Assembly: GCF_029893345.1 (NCBI RefSeq)
Contig: NZ_JARXVE010000012.1
Location: forward strand, 1-64,000
Source of the DNA: Mycolicibacterium frederiksbergense
GTDB lineage: Bacteria; Actinomycetota; Actinomycetes; Mycobacteriales; Mycobacteriaceae
Direction: 5' to 3'
DNA: 64,000 nucleotides
The position numbers were made by a program, and so were the translations under genes. Positions 7,868-15,657 of this stretch are shown one piece after another (position 1 is the stretch's first letter; every line of letters starts with the position of its first letter). Under the pieces are notes generated by a model. That model did not search any database. It saw only the letters and a list, made by a program, of their open reading frames with translations, and was not told the DNA's origin.

Positions 7868-9027
7868 CACTGGGCTCCTTCGAATTCGGTTTCGGGGGAT
7901 GTGAGGTGTCGCGTCAACAGGTCTGTGGTCGCCTTGCGCAGCAGGGCGCGGGTAACCGCAGGCTCGTCGGCGCAGCGGCGGTCGATCCGGTCAAGGGCGA
8001 TCACGTCAATGAACGGGCTGCCGATGTCGGTCGGCTTGAGGCGATTGGTCCCGACCACAGCCACGGTCGGCACCCTCAGTTCGGCAGCGAGTGCGGCCAC
8101 CGCGACCGGGCCCTTGCCGCGCAGGCTCTGGGCGTCGAGGCTGCCCTCGCCGGTCAGAACCAGCTGTGCACCGTCGATAACTCCTCTGGCACCAAGCATT
8201 TCCAGGAACAGGCCCGCGCCGGATCGCACTTCGGCACCAAGGACCATTCCCGCCCACGCCAAGCCTCCTGCCGCACCAGATCCGGGTGCGCAGTGCAGCC
8301 CGGCCTGCCGGACGGCGGGTTCGACTTTTGCTGCCAGGTGCACGAGAGAGGCAGACAGTAAACGGATCCCGTCATCATCGGCGCCCTTCTGCCGGGCAAA
8401 GACCTCGGCCGAACCGTCAATCCCGACCATGGGGTTGTCCACATCGCATGCCATGGTCAATCGCGCCGAAGACAGTCTCGGGTCAAGACCACTGGCATCG
8501 ACGTCCGCCACCGACAGCAGTCTGACGCCTGTCGGTTCAATCGGATCACCCGCAGCATCTCGCAGTTTCATACCGAGCGCTGCGAGCATTCCGGCGCCGC
8601 CGTCTGTCGTGGCGCTGCCACCGAGACTCACCGTGATTTCTCGGATCCCGTCATCGAGCAGGGCCCGGATCGCCACTCCCACACCGTGACTGGACGCCGT
8701 GAGCGCACATTGCGGGGTGAGGTGGGCGCCGCTCATCCCGCAGATCGAGGCGACCTCAACGATTGCGCGATCCTCTTGGATCGCCGCCGTGGTGGTCACT
8801 GACTGGCCCCACGCGTCGACCGTGGGCAGCCTGCGCGCTGTCCAGCCCGCACGCAATGCCGCTTCGACACTTCCGTCTCCGCCATCGGCGATCGGCAATG
8901 GCACACAGTGCTCAGCCATCCCCAGATCGGCGCACCCGAGAGCCATCGCCGCGACCACCTCGTCGGCGGCCAGGCTGCCTTTGAACTTGTCGGGCGCGAG
9001 CACAATACGGGCGCGGTCGCGGTTCAA
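7867..9027 (-). CDS. glxK: Glycerate kinase (GlxK/GarK family)
   Basis: About 386 residues. The family opens with APDKFKGSL and has SLGGSATTDGGAGML and LVLTGEGSLD motifs, all present. It phosphorylates glycerate made from glyoxylate through tartronate semialdehyde, a route used in allantoin and glycolate breakdown. The frame opens at a GTG at 9042, but GGAGG lies 5 nt before a TTG at 9027, so that start is preferred with moderate confidence. It is the first gene of the operon, divergent from a GntR regulator. Confidence 0.88.
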   Translation of the reverse strand: MNRDRARIVLAPDKFKGSLAADEVVAAMALGCADLGMAEHCVPLPIADGGDGSVEAALRAGWTARRLPTVDAWGQSVTTTAAIQEDRAIVEVASICGMSGAHLTPQCALTASSHGVGVAIRALLDDGIREITVSLGGSATTDGGAGMLAALGMKLRDAAGDPIEPTGVRLLSVADVDASGLDPRLSSARLTMACDVDNPMVGIDGSAEVFARQKGADDDGIRLLSASLVHLAAKVEPAVRQAGLHCAPGSGAAGGLAWAGMVLGAEVRSGAGLFLEMLGARGVIDGAQLVLTGEGSLDAQSLRGKGPVAVAALAAELRVPTVAVVGTNRLKPTDIGSPFIDVIALDRIDRRCADEPAVTRALLRKATTDLLTRHLTSPETEFEGAQ

Positions 9028-9048
9028 CGTGTCCTCCGTCACTCAAGA

Positions 9049-9106
9049 TTGTTCGTCAAGTTATCACAGTGGTTTGTTCGTCGATTGGTCCTGCCGCCGA
9101 TATACT
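9049..9106. promoter_or_regulatory. Divergent promoter with TTGTTCGTC direct repeats
   Basis: TTGTTCGTC occurs at 9049-9057 and 9074-9082 between the divergent glxK and GntR genes. TATACT at 9101-9106 is a good -10 element for the GntR gene. The repeats are the best candidate operator for the adjacent GntR protein. Confidence 0.5.
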
Positions 9107-9135
9107 GGGGCCTCCCCGCCGGAAGGACTGTCGGT

Positions 9136-9795
9136 ATGCCAATCGAGCTCAGCACCCAGTCGGTGGGCGAGGCGCTCATCGCTTCACTACGCGAGCGAAT
9201 CCTCACCGAAGACATCCCGGCCGGCCGGCCGGTGACTGAAGCTCTGGTCGCCAGCGACTACGGGGTTGCCCGGCAAACAGCCAAAGCCGCGATCGAGCAT
9301 CTGGTGGCGGAGGGTCTCCTCAAGCGCACCGCCCACCGAAGTGCGCGAGTTCCGGTTTTGGACATCGAGCAGGTGCAGGACCTGTACTACGCCCGACGCT
9401 TCTTCGAAAGCCACACCTACGACTTGTTGGCACGGAAAAGGCAACTGTCCCCGGCGGTCCGAAAAGCTCACGAGGCCTTTCAGCGCGCGGCCGGCGGCGA
9501 CGATCTCGTTACCGTGGTGGAGGCCGACGTCCGCCTGCACACCGAGCTTGTCCGCAGCCTCGGGAGCCCACACTTGGAACGTGCGCACCGTCTGGTGATC
9601 AACGAGATGCGCCTGTGCCTGGCTCAGGTTCAGAGCCACCACCTACTCGATCCAGAAGTGATCCATCGTGAACACGGCGGCATCCTGGCGGCGATCACCG
9701 ACGGCGACGGCGAACTGGCGGCGCGACTGGGAGACCAGCACCTCGAGCACGCCGAGCGGCGGCTGCTCGATCATCTCCGAGGCCGGCCCGAGTAG
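9136..9795 (+). CDS. GntR family regulator (FCD type)
   Basis: A 219-residue regulator. The N-terminal winged helix includes VTEALVASDYGVARQTAKAA and the wing-like HLVAEGLLKR. The remainder is an alpha-helical FCD-type ligand domain with His residues suited to metal or carboxylate binding (HTELV, HREHGGIL). GGAAGG lies 9 nt before the ATG at 9136. It is transcribed away from the glxK operon and is its likely repressor or sensor, with an organic acid ligand inferred. Confidence 0.9.
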   Translation: MPIELSTQSVGEALIASLRERILTEDIPAGRPVTEALVASDYGVARQTAKAAIEHLVAEGLLKRTAHRSARVPVLDIEQVQDLYYARRFFESHTYDLLARKRQLSPAVRKAHEAFQRAAGGDDLVTVVEADVRLHTELVRSLGSPHLERAHRLVINEMRLCLAQVQSHHLLDPEVIHREHGGILAAITDGDGELAARLGDQHLEHAERRLLDHLRGRPE

Positions 9796-9827
9796 AAGCC
9801 CGAGAGAAGCCACCTCCGCGCCCGCGG

Positions 9828-10086
9828 TCAAACGACGTAACGCAGCACCCCGAGGACGGCCTGATCATCCGGCGGTTGCTCGCTGAGGCAGTCGCGCAGC
9901 GCGGCTGTGACGGCCAGGTTGGCCGCCAACGCCCCGATGTAGGCGCGGGCCTGGTCGTCCTTGTCGTCGGCGTACAACCGGTCGATCGTGCGAGCCGACA
10001 CCACCGCGATGTCGAAGTACAAGATGGGCCAGACGACCGGAAAGGCTTGTCGCGGTGGCGGTCTTGGCCAGGGTGATCGGTCGCAT
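9828..10086 (-). pseudogene. Chimeric remnant: tspO fragment joined to a cobW tail
   Basis: Minus-strand translation from 10086 begins MRPITLAKTATAT, which looks like the start of a TspO/MBR protein. In a shifted frame it continues FPVVWPILYFDIAV..DRLYADDKDD, resembling the TspO core. It then runs directly into LRDCLSEQPPDDQAVLGVLRYVV-type sequence like the CobW C-terminus. The reading frame breaks near 10050 and most of both genes is missing. The cobW tail is about 90 percent identical by eye to 4661-4740. The TspO assignment is from memory of family motifs. Confidence 0.55.
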
Positions 10087-10115
10087 GCGTGGTTAGTTAC
10101 CCCGAAATGCCCGGC

Positions 10116-10130
10116 GTCAAAAATCTTGAC
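10116..10130. promoter_or_regulatory. 15-bp palindrome, cassette B, distal site
   Basis: GTCAAAAATCTTGAC differs from the cassette A distal site by one base and lies 92 bp upstream of the proximal site. Confidence 0.6.
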
Positions 10131-10207
10131 GAAGTTCCGCACGACATGTCGCGGGAAGAGCTGCCGGATCCCGGGAGCCTGCGCCCCTCATGGTGTCCGT
10201 GAGAAGC

Positions 10208-10222
10208 GTCAAAGATTTTGAC
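10208..10222. promoter_or_regulatory. 15-bp palindrome, cassette B, proximal site
   Basis: GTCAAAGATTTTGAC is exactly 50 nt before the ATG of the intact HTH gene. CATACT six nt before that ATG could be the -10 of a leaderless promoter, which would put this palindrome about 50-65 bp upstream of the transcription start. Confidence 0.6.
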
Positions 10223-10272
10223 GACGCACCGAGCCGAGAAGAGATGTCCGCGCCCCTCGGCATACTCCGGCC

Positions 10273-10599
10273 ATGGGAGACAAGAGCGAGCCCTGGTGGG
10301 CGCACGACCCCGAGCTACGAGAATTCTTCCGCCGCTCGCAGGAGCAATTGGAGCGCGAAATCGCGGCACACGAACCCGTTGCACCCGACGACCCAACGGA
10401 AATCGTTTCGGACCTCTCGGTCGGGACACGAGTTCATGCGCTGGGGCTCGCCCGCGACGATCTCGCCCGGGCCCAGGTTCGCTATGAGCGGGCGATCCTT
10501 GCCGGCCGCCAGGCCGGTTTGTCGTGGGCGCAGATCGGCAGAGTCCTCGGTGTGTCAAAGCAGAGGCTGCACAGCCGTTTCCGAGGTGACTCGGTCTAG
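10273..10599 (+). CDS. Small HTH protein (intact copy), probable autoregulator
   Basis: A 108-residue soluble protein. The first half is acidic and helical (EPWWAHDPELREFFRRSQEQ..), and the C-terminal third is a helix-turn-helix, AGLSWAQIGRVLGVSKQRLH at about 79-98. I do not recognise a named family; similar SWAxIGxxLGVSKQ helices occur in other small actinobacterial DNA-binding proteins. Two GTCAAA..TTTTGAC palindromes lie upstream at positions shared with the frameshifted copy at 4342, which suggests autoregulation. ppnP follows convergently. Confidence 0.72.
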   Translation: MGDKSEPWWAHDPELREFFRRSQEQLEREIAAHEPVAPDDPTEIVSDLSVGTRVHALGLARDDLARAQVRYERAILAGRQAGLSWAQIGRVLGVSKQRLHSRFRGDSV

Positions 10600-10613
10600 C
10601 TCACTCCAGAGCG

Positions 10614-10895
10614 TCAGCGGTACTCGCACAGGTAGGCCGTCTCGACCACGGTGCGCACCTGGAACTTGCTGTCTGCGGGTACGGTGAATTGTGTTCCAGC
10701 CTCGAAGGTTTCCCACTCCTGACGGCCGGGAAACTTGACGGTCAGCGCACCGGAAACGACCCGCATGATCTCGAGCTGGGACGTGCCGAACTCGTATTCG
10801 CCGACAGCCATGACGCCCATGGTCGCGGGCCCCTCAGGCGTCGTGAAGGCGATCGATGCGACGTCGCCACCGAAATACTCGTTGACCTTGAACAA
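10614..10895 (-). CDS. ppnP: Pyrimidine/purine nucleoside phosphorylase PpnP
   Basis: A 93-residue single-domain cupin of the DUF1255/YaiE family. It matches family features: the N-terminal NEYFGGDVASIAF, the central EFGTSQLEIMRVVSG, and F-PAGT/F-VPADSKF-like GTQFTVPADSKFQV near the C-terminus. The E. coli member phosphorolyses diverse nucleosides to base and ribose 1-phosphate. It is monocistronic, 60 nt downstream of cobW on the same strand. Confidence 0.9.
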   Translation of the reverse strand: MFKVNEYFGGDVASIAFTTPEGPATMGVMAVGEYEFGTSQLEIMRVVSGALTVKFPGRQEWETFEAGTQFTVPADSKFQVRTVVETAYLCEYR

Positions 10896-10955
10896 TGCGG
10901 CTCCTTGAACTCGGGTGAGCGGTCAGGATACCCGGGCAAAAACAGCCACCACCAG

Positions 10956-11900
10956 CTACACCACGTACTTGAGCACCCCGAGCATCGCGTTCTCGTCGGC
11001 CGGCTCCTCGGTGCACCGCTCCAGCCCGGCCAGCACCGCCGACGTGTCCATCCCGGTGCCGATCAGCACCAACTCGGTGGCGCCCGAGCGCCGCTTCTCA
11101 AAGCGCAGCGAGCTGCCGACCAGCTGCAGCAGGAACCGCTGATCACCGAAGCCGACGAAACCTTTGGCGCGGTACAGCCCTTCGGGCCGATTCCGCAGAA
11201 ATTCCATGAACAAGCGTGGGTTCACCGCGGCATCGGTCCGGTACTCGACGCTCTGATACTCGGGATGGTCGTGATCATGCTGGTCGTGCAGAAGTTCATC
11301 GAAGGACATCTGGGCCTGCGGCGCCCGCGGCTGCGGCGGGTCGATCAGCAGCTCGGGGTCGATGCGGGCAAAGTCGGTGGGCAGCACCGGAACCCGAGGA
11401 TTGAGCTCGCGGATCCGCTCGAGCAGGCCGTCGACGTCGGTGCACGAGGACACCTTGTTGAGCACCACCAGATCGGCGACCGGCAACCCGTGGCTCAGGT
11501 CGGGTTGCAGGCCGTCGAGGACCAGGACCAAGCCGGCGTAGTGGTAGCGGGGATCGTCGGCTACGACGAGCGTGCGGGCCAGGGTGGCAGGTTCGGCCAC
11601 GCCGCTGGCCTCCACCACGATCAGGTCCAGCCGCGGTTTGACGGCCGCAAGCTTGCCCAGCATCTCGCCGGCCTCCTCGGCGTCCACCGCGCAGCAGATG
11701 CACCCGTTGGACAGCGACGCCATGGCGTCGACCTGGCCGGCCACCAGCATGGCGTCGATGTTGACCGCGCCGAAGTCATTGACCAGCGCACCGATCCGCA
11801 CGCCACGGCTGTTGCGCAGCAGATGGTTGAGCAGCGTCGTCTTGCCTGCGCCGAGGTGCCCGGCGACCGCCAGCACGGGTACCGATCCGGTCGAGCTCAT
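10956..11900 (-). CDS. CobW/COG0523 family GTPase, zinc-linked
   Basis: A 314-residue metal-chaperone-type GTPase. Walker A is GHLGAGKTT at 14-22, the metal site GCICC is at 66-70, NKVS is the base motif near 148, and a His/Asp-rich stretch (HDQHDHDH) lies near 208-216 before the CobW C-terminal domain. Such proteins insert zinc or other metals into clients. A Zur-like palindrome at 11917-11937 overlaps the promoter, which supports induction under zinc limitation. Two decayed C-terminal copies of a related gene lie nearby. Confidence 0.9.
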   Translation of the reverse strand: MSSTGSVPVLAVAGHLGAGKTTLLNHLLRNSRGVRIGALVNDFGAVNIDAMLVAGQVDAMASLSNGCICCAVDAEEAGEMLGKLAAVKPRLDLIVVEASGVAEPATLARTLVVADDPRYHYAGLVLVLDGLQPDLSHGLPVADLVVLNKVSSCTDVDGLLERIRELNPRVPVLPTDFARIDPELLIDPPQPRAPQAQMSFDELLHDQHDHDHPEYQSVEYRTDAAVNPRLFMEFLRNRPEGLYRAKGFVGFGDQRFLLQLVGSSLRFEKRRSGATELVLIGTGMDTSAVLAGLERCTEEPADENAMLGVLKYVV

Positions 11901-11916
11901 CGAGCCATCCTAGGGT

Positions 11917-11937
11917 TATTGAGAATTGTTTTCAGTA
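11917..11937. promoter_or_regulatory. Zur-like operator
   Basis: A 21-bp near-palindrome with half-sites TATTGAGAA and TTTTCAGTA around a 3-nt centre. This resembles mycobacterial Zur boxes (TGAAAA..TTTTCA type). It lies 17 nt upstream of cobW and about 55 nt upstream of the divergent lipoprotein start, so it could act on both. Confidence 0.6.
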
Positions 11938-11991
11938 AGCGGGGTCGCGTCGAACCGGCGGACCGCGGCCGCCGTCGGCAACAATCACCGG

Positions 11992-12678
11992 GTGCGCAGA
12001 ACTCGAATGTGGTGCGTGGTTGTCGCGGCGACAGCACTTGTCGGACTGACGGGTTGTACAAGCACCGTGTCCGGCACCGCCCTGCCGAGGACTCCGTCGC
12101 CGGAAGAAACCAAGCTCGACCAGATCATGTTGCCGATCGAGGAACTCAAAGCGATCGTCGGAGCCAACACCATGACGTTCACCAGCAAGACCGCGGAAAT
12201 GAACGACAACTTCTGGAAGATTCGCGACGAAAAGTGCCTCGGCGCACTCTTTCCCGCCGAGGAGATGGACTACCTGTTCACGAACTGGACGGCGGTACGC
12301 ACCCAGGTGGCCCAGGACCCCGACTCAGACCATCGGCATTGGGTACAACAGGCCGCATTGCTCCACGTGTCGGAGAAGGACGCCCAATCCACGCTCCAAA
12401 TCTCCAAAAAGTGGTGGGGAAAATGCGCGGGATCCGCGATCCCGCTCCGCGAGAAGCGCGGTGAGCAGACTAGCGACCGCGTCTGGAAGATCGGCGATCT
12501 CGTCACCACCGGCGATCTGATCACCCAAACCGCGACCCGGGCCGGCACCCACGGATGGGCCTGCCAGCACGCCCTGTCCGTGGTGTCCAAGACGTCCGTC
12601 GAGGCCAAGGTGTGCGGCTACCAGATCCACGACCAAGCAGCGACGATCGTCAACAAGCTGGTCGCTCGATCACGGTGA
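11992..12678 (+). CDS. Lipoprotein with PknH-like sensor domain
   Basis: A 228-residue lipoprotein. The signal peptide has a lipobox ending at Cys22 (LVGLTGC). The mature part has paired cysteines and a WxxxC..-type pattern typical of the PknH-like extracellular sensor domain found in mycobacterial lipoproteins such as LppH and LpqQ. It is exported and membrane anchored; the ligand is unknown. GTG at 11992 or ATG at 12007 could start it; GTG gives a fuller charged n-region. It is divergent from cobW across the Zur-like box. Confidence 0.75.
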   Translation: MRRTRMWCVVVAATALVGLTGCTSTVSGTALPRTPSPEETKLDQIMLPIEELKAIVGANTMTFTSKTAEMNDNFWKIRDEKCLGALFPAEEMDYLFTNWTAVRTQVAQDPDSDHRHWVQQAALLHVSEKDAQSTLQISKKWWGKCAGSAIPLREKRGEQTSDRVWKIGDLVTTGDLITQTATRAGTHGWACQHALSVVSKTSVEAKVCGYQIHDQAATIVNKLVARSR

Positions 12679-12732
12679 GCGACCGCTGGGGCACGCGATA
12701 AGCGGCGTGTCGCTGTACAGACGCGGTCGCTC
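12677..12732. terminator. Hairpin between convergent lipoprotein and menG genes
   Basis: GAGCGACCGC (12677-12686) pairs with GCGGTCGCTC (12723-12732). Right-arm and flanking bases through 12740 match the family seen at 938-972. It lies at the 3' ends of two converging genes and could terminate both. Confidence 0.6.
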
Positions 12733-12742
12733 GCGGTGCGAA

Positions 12743-13432
12743 TTACTCCGGTTTGGTGGCGGCGTGCAAGGCCACGATGCCGCCGGTCAGGTTGCGCCAG
12801 CGCACCTGTGACCAGCCGGCCTCACCGATGCGCCGGGCCAGCTCGGCCTGGTCCGGCCAGGCCCGAATCGACTCGGCCAGATACACATACGCGTCCGGGT
12901 TGCTCGACACCGCGGTGGCAATCCGCGGCAGCGCCTGCATCAGATACTCCTTGTAGAGCGTGGCGAATGCGCCGTTGGTCGGAGTGGAGAACTCGCACAC
13001 CACCAACCGGCCGCCAGGCCGGGTCACCCGGGCCATCTCGCGCAGACCGGCCACATGGTCGACCACATTGCGCAGCCCGAAGCTGATGGTGACCGCGTCG
13101 AACACGCCGTCGGCGAACGGCAGCCGGGTGGCGTCGGCCCCCACCTTCGGCACCGACCGCGACGCCCCCGCGGCGAGCATGCCGACCGAGAAGTCCGCGG
13201 CCACGCACCACGCCCCCGATGCCGCCAACTCGACCGTCGACACCGCGGTGCCTGCGGCCAGGTCCAGCACCTTGTCGCCCGGACCGATGCCCAGGGCCGC
13301 CCGGGTCTGACGGCGCCAGAACCGGTCCTGCCCCAGCGACAACACCGTGTTGGTCAGGTCGTAGCGTCGCGCCACGGCATCGAACATCGATGCCACTTCG
13401 TGGGGATCTTTCTCCAGGCTCGCTCGGCTCAC
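12743..13432 (-). CDS. menG: Demethylmenaquinone methyltransferase
   Basis: A 229-residue class I SAM methyltransferase of the UbiE/MenG family, which performs the final ring C-methylation to menaquinone. The SAM motif VLDLAAGTAVSTVELA lies near 50, and the UbiE signature regions YDLTN.VLS..-D-FWRR and R.TRPGGRLVVCEFS are present. The start GTG at 13432 gives a length close to Rv0558. The upstream extension of the frame is discarded because it runs under the divergent SDR gene. Confidence 0.93.
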   Translation of the reverse strand: MSRASLEKDPHEVASMFDAVARRYDLTNTVLSLGQDRFWRRQTRAALGIGPGDKVLDLAAGTAVSTVELAASGAWCVAADFSVGMLAAGASRSVPKVGADATRLPFADGVFDAVTISFGLRNVVDHVAGLREMARVTRPGGRLVVCEFSTPTNGAFATLYKEYLMQALPRIATAVSSNPDAYVYLAESIRAWPDQAELARRIGEAGWSQVRWRNLTGGIVALHAATKPE

Positions 13433-13538
13433 GACGCCGACGCTACCCGGCCCACTATCTGTGAACTTCCTGCGGCCGGGAATTGGTGCGGGACCGCAGG
13501 CCTTGAACCGCAAGGAACGAAACGTCGAAGGGATGATC

Positions 13539-14363
13539 ATGAGCGCAAAAGTGTGGTTCATCACCGGTGCGTCACGGGGCTTCGGCCGGGAGTGGGCGAT
13601 CGCGGCCCTGGACCGCGGCGACCAAGTGGCCGCCACCGCGCGCGATACCGCGACGCTGGCCGATCTGACCTATAAGTACGGCGCCGCGCTGCTGCCGATC
13701 CAGCTGGACGTCACCGATCACGAGGCCGACTTCGCCGCGGTCAAACAGGCCCACGATCACTTCGGCGGGCTCGACATCGTGGTCAACAACGCCGGCTACG
13801 GCCAGTTCGGGTTCATCGAGGAGCTGTCCGAAGCCGAGGCCCGCGACCAGATCGAAACGAACCTCTTCGGCGCGCTGTGGATCACCCAGGCCGCGCTTCC
13901 CTACCTCCGCGCCCAGCGCAGCGGTCACATCATCCAGGTGTCCTCGATCGGCGGCATCACCGCGTTCCCGTTGGTCGGTATCTACCACGCGTCCAAGTGG
14001 GCGCTGGAGGGTTTGTCGCAATCGCTGGCCCAGGAGGTCGCACCGTTCGGCATCCACGTGACGCTGATCGAGCCGGGCGGGTTCTCCACCGACTGGGCCG
14101 GATCGTCGGCCAAACATGCGGCGCCGCTGGCCGATTACGACGAGGCCCGGGCGGCGGCACAACAGGCCCGCGCCCAACGCACAGCCAAATCCGGTGACCC
14201 CAAGGCCTCGGCCGCGGCGCTGCTCAAGATCCTCGATGCCGAAAACCCGCCGCTGCGAGTATTTTTCGGGGAGCTGCCGCTGCAGCTGGCCCGGGCCGAT
14301 TACGAGAGCCGCCTGGACACCTGGGACGAGTGGCAGCCGGTATCCATCGAAGCCGAGGGCTGA
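13539..14363 (+). CDS. Short-chain dehydrogenase/reductase
   Basis: A 274-residue classical SDR. The cofactor motif TGASRGFG is at 8-15, NNAG follows in strand 4, the catalytic Ser is in VSSIGG and the Tyr/Lys pair in YHASK near 151-155. GAAGGG is spaced 6 nt from the ATG at 13539, so this is chosen over the ATG at 13533. It is divergent from menG and convergent with mgtA. The substrate is unknown. I do not recall it at this place in M. tuberculosis. Confidence 0.88.
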   Translation: MSAKVWFITGASRGFGREWAIAALDRGDQVAATARDTATLADLTYKYGAALLPIQLDVTDHEADFAAVKQAHDHFGGLDIVVNNAGYGQFGFIEELSEAEARDQIETNLFGALWITQAALPYLRAQRSGHIIQVSSIGGITAFPLVGIYHASKWALEGLSQSLAQEVAPFGIHVTLIEPGGFSTDWAGSSAKHAAPLADYDEARAAAQQARAQRTAKSGDPKASAAALLKILDAENPPLRVFFGELPLQLARADYESRLDTWDEWQPVSIEAEG

Positions 14364-14373
14364 TTTCCCTCGC

Positions 14374-14431
14374 CGAGCAGACACAGAATCGCCCTTTTCA
14401 CCACGGAAAAGGGCGATTCTGTGTCTGCTCG
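14374..14431. terminator. Perfect 25-bp-stem bidirectional terminator
   Basis: Positions 14374-14398 and 14407-14431 are perfect 25-bp inverted repeats with an 8-nt loop, between convergent SDR and mgtA genes. The outer CGAGCAGACACAGAATCG core recurs at 28445-28462 with one change. Confidence 0.8.
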
Positions 14432-14439
14432 CGTAAGAA

Positions 14440-15567
14440 CTAAGCCGCGCGCAGCCGGCGCTGGCCCTGCACCACCTCGTAGTGCCCGATCAGCTCGTCG
14501 CAGATCGCCGGCCAGGTGCGGCCCAGCACGCTGCGGCGCGCGGCCAGCGAGTAGCGCGGCCGCTCGTCGATCAGATGCTCGACCGCGGCGGGCAGCGCCG
14601 ACTCGAACTCGTCGACGGCGAGCAGCAACCCGGTGCGGTACGGCGCCACCAGATCCCGGGGCCCGCCGGCGTCCGGGGCGATCACCGGCAACCCGGAGGC
14701 CATCGCCTCCTGCACGGCCTGACAGAACGTCTCATGCTCGCCCGGATGCACGAACACATCCATGCTGGCGTAGGCCGCCGCCAGTTCCGACCCGTGCAGT
14801 TCGCCGGTGAAAACCGCTGTGGGCAGCACGGTTTGGAGTTTGGCGCGATCGACGCCGTCGCCCACCACCACCAGCTGCAGATCGTCGCGCCCGGCCAGCG
14901 CCGCCAGCCGTTCCACATGCTTCTCCGGCGCCAACCGGCCGACGAACCCGACGATCGGTTTGCCCTCCGGCGACCACGCCGCGCGCAACCGCTCGTCCCG
15001 GGCCGACGGTGCGTACCCGGTGATGTCGACCCCGCGCCCCCATTTGAACACCCGCGGAATCCGGTGCGCAGCAAGGTTTTCCATTGCCGAGGTGGACGGC
15101 GCCAAGGTCCGGTCGGCGCGGCTGTGCAGGTGCCGGGTCCACACCCAGGCGGCGCGGGAGGCCATGCCCATGCCGTAGCTCTCGGCGAACCCGGCCACAT
15201 CGGTCTGGAACACCGCGACCGTGGGCACCCCGAGATGACGGGCGGCATGCAGACCGCCGTAACCCAACAGTGCCGGCGAGGCCAAATGCACCACGTCGGG
15301 ACCGAAGCCGCGCAACACCCCGACCATCCGGGGCCGCGGGATCCCCAGCGGCAGCGAGGTGACCTTGGGGAACATCCGCGACGGCACCCGGTGCACCCGC
15401 ACACCCTGATGCACCCGCTCGGCCGGCGGTTGACCCGCCGGGGTGTCCGGAGCGATGACCAGAACCTCGTGACCGATGCGGCGCAGATGCTCGATCACTC
15501 GAAGCACCGAATTGGTGACGCCATTGACATTGGGCAGGAACGACTCGGCAACGATCGCAACGCGCAC
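14440..15567 (-). CDS. mgtA: GDP-mannose-dependent alpha-mannosyltransferase MgtA
   Basis: A 375-residue GT4 glycosyltransferase with GT-B fold. The N-terminal IVAESFLPNVNGVTNSV is typical of the family. The donor-site region HPGEHETFCQAVQEAMASGLP carries the E-x7-E pattern. The M. tuberculosis homologue Rv0557 (formerly pimB) adds mannose to a glucuronosyl diacylglycerol and acts in lipomannan-type glycolipid synthesis on the inner membrane leaflet. The start is GTG at 15567, giving VRVAIVAES. Neighbours match Rv0556-Rv0558. Confidence 0.9.
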   Translation of the reverse strand: MRVAIVAESFLPNVNGVTNSVLRVIEHLRRIGHEVLVIAPDTPAGQPPAERVHQGVRVHRVPSRMFPKVTSLPLGIPRPRMVGVLRGFGPDVVHLASPALLGYGGLHAARHLGVPTVAVFQTDVAGFAESYGMGMASRAAWVWTRHLHSRADRTLAPSTSAMENLAAHRIPRVFKWGRGVDITGYAPSARDERLRAAWSPEGKPIVGFVGRLAPEKHVERLAALAGRDDLQLVVVGDGVDRAKLQTVLPTAVFTGELHGSELAAAYASMDVFVHPGEHETFCQAVQEAMASGLPVIAPDAGGPRDLVAPYRTGLLLAVDEFESALPAAVEHLIDERPRYSLAARRSVLGRTWPAICDELIGHYEVVQGQRRLRAA

Positions 15568-15644
15568 GTCAAGATCGTCCCAGCGGCAGCTGTCGCCCAG
15601 GTTGCGCACGGGAGTACGTGACGCGAAAACCCGATGCCCCCGGT

Positions 15645-15650
15645 TAGGGT
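15645..15650 (+). promoter_or_regulatory. TAGGGT -10 element, leaderless
   Basis: TAGGGT lies 7 nt before the ATG at 15658 with no ribosome site between, so transcription should begin at the start codon. Confidence 0.55.
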
Positions 15651-15657
15651 TGCCGAC

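Noticed and set aside
10689..12464. 591-codon plus-strand frame
   Set aside because: It runs across ppnP, cobW and the Zur-like promoter on the opposite strand with no motif.
13433..13636. N-terminal extension of menG
   Set aside because: It overlaps the divergent SDR's ribosome site and start; the length would exceed the family.
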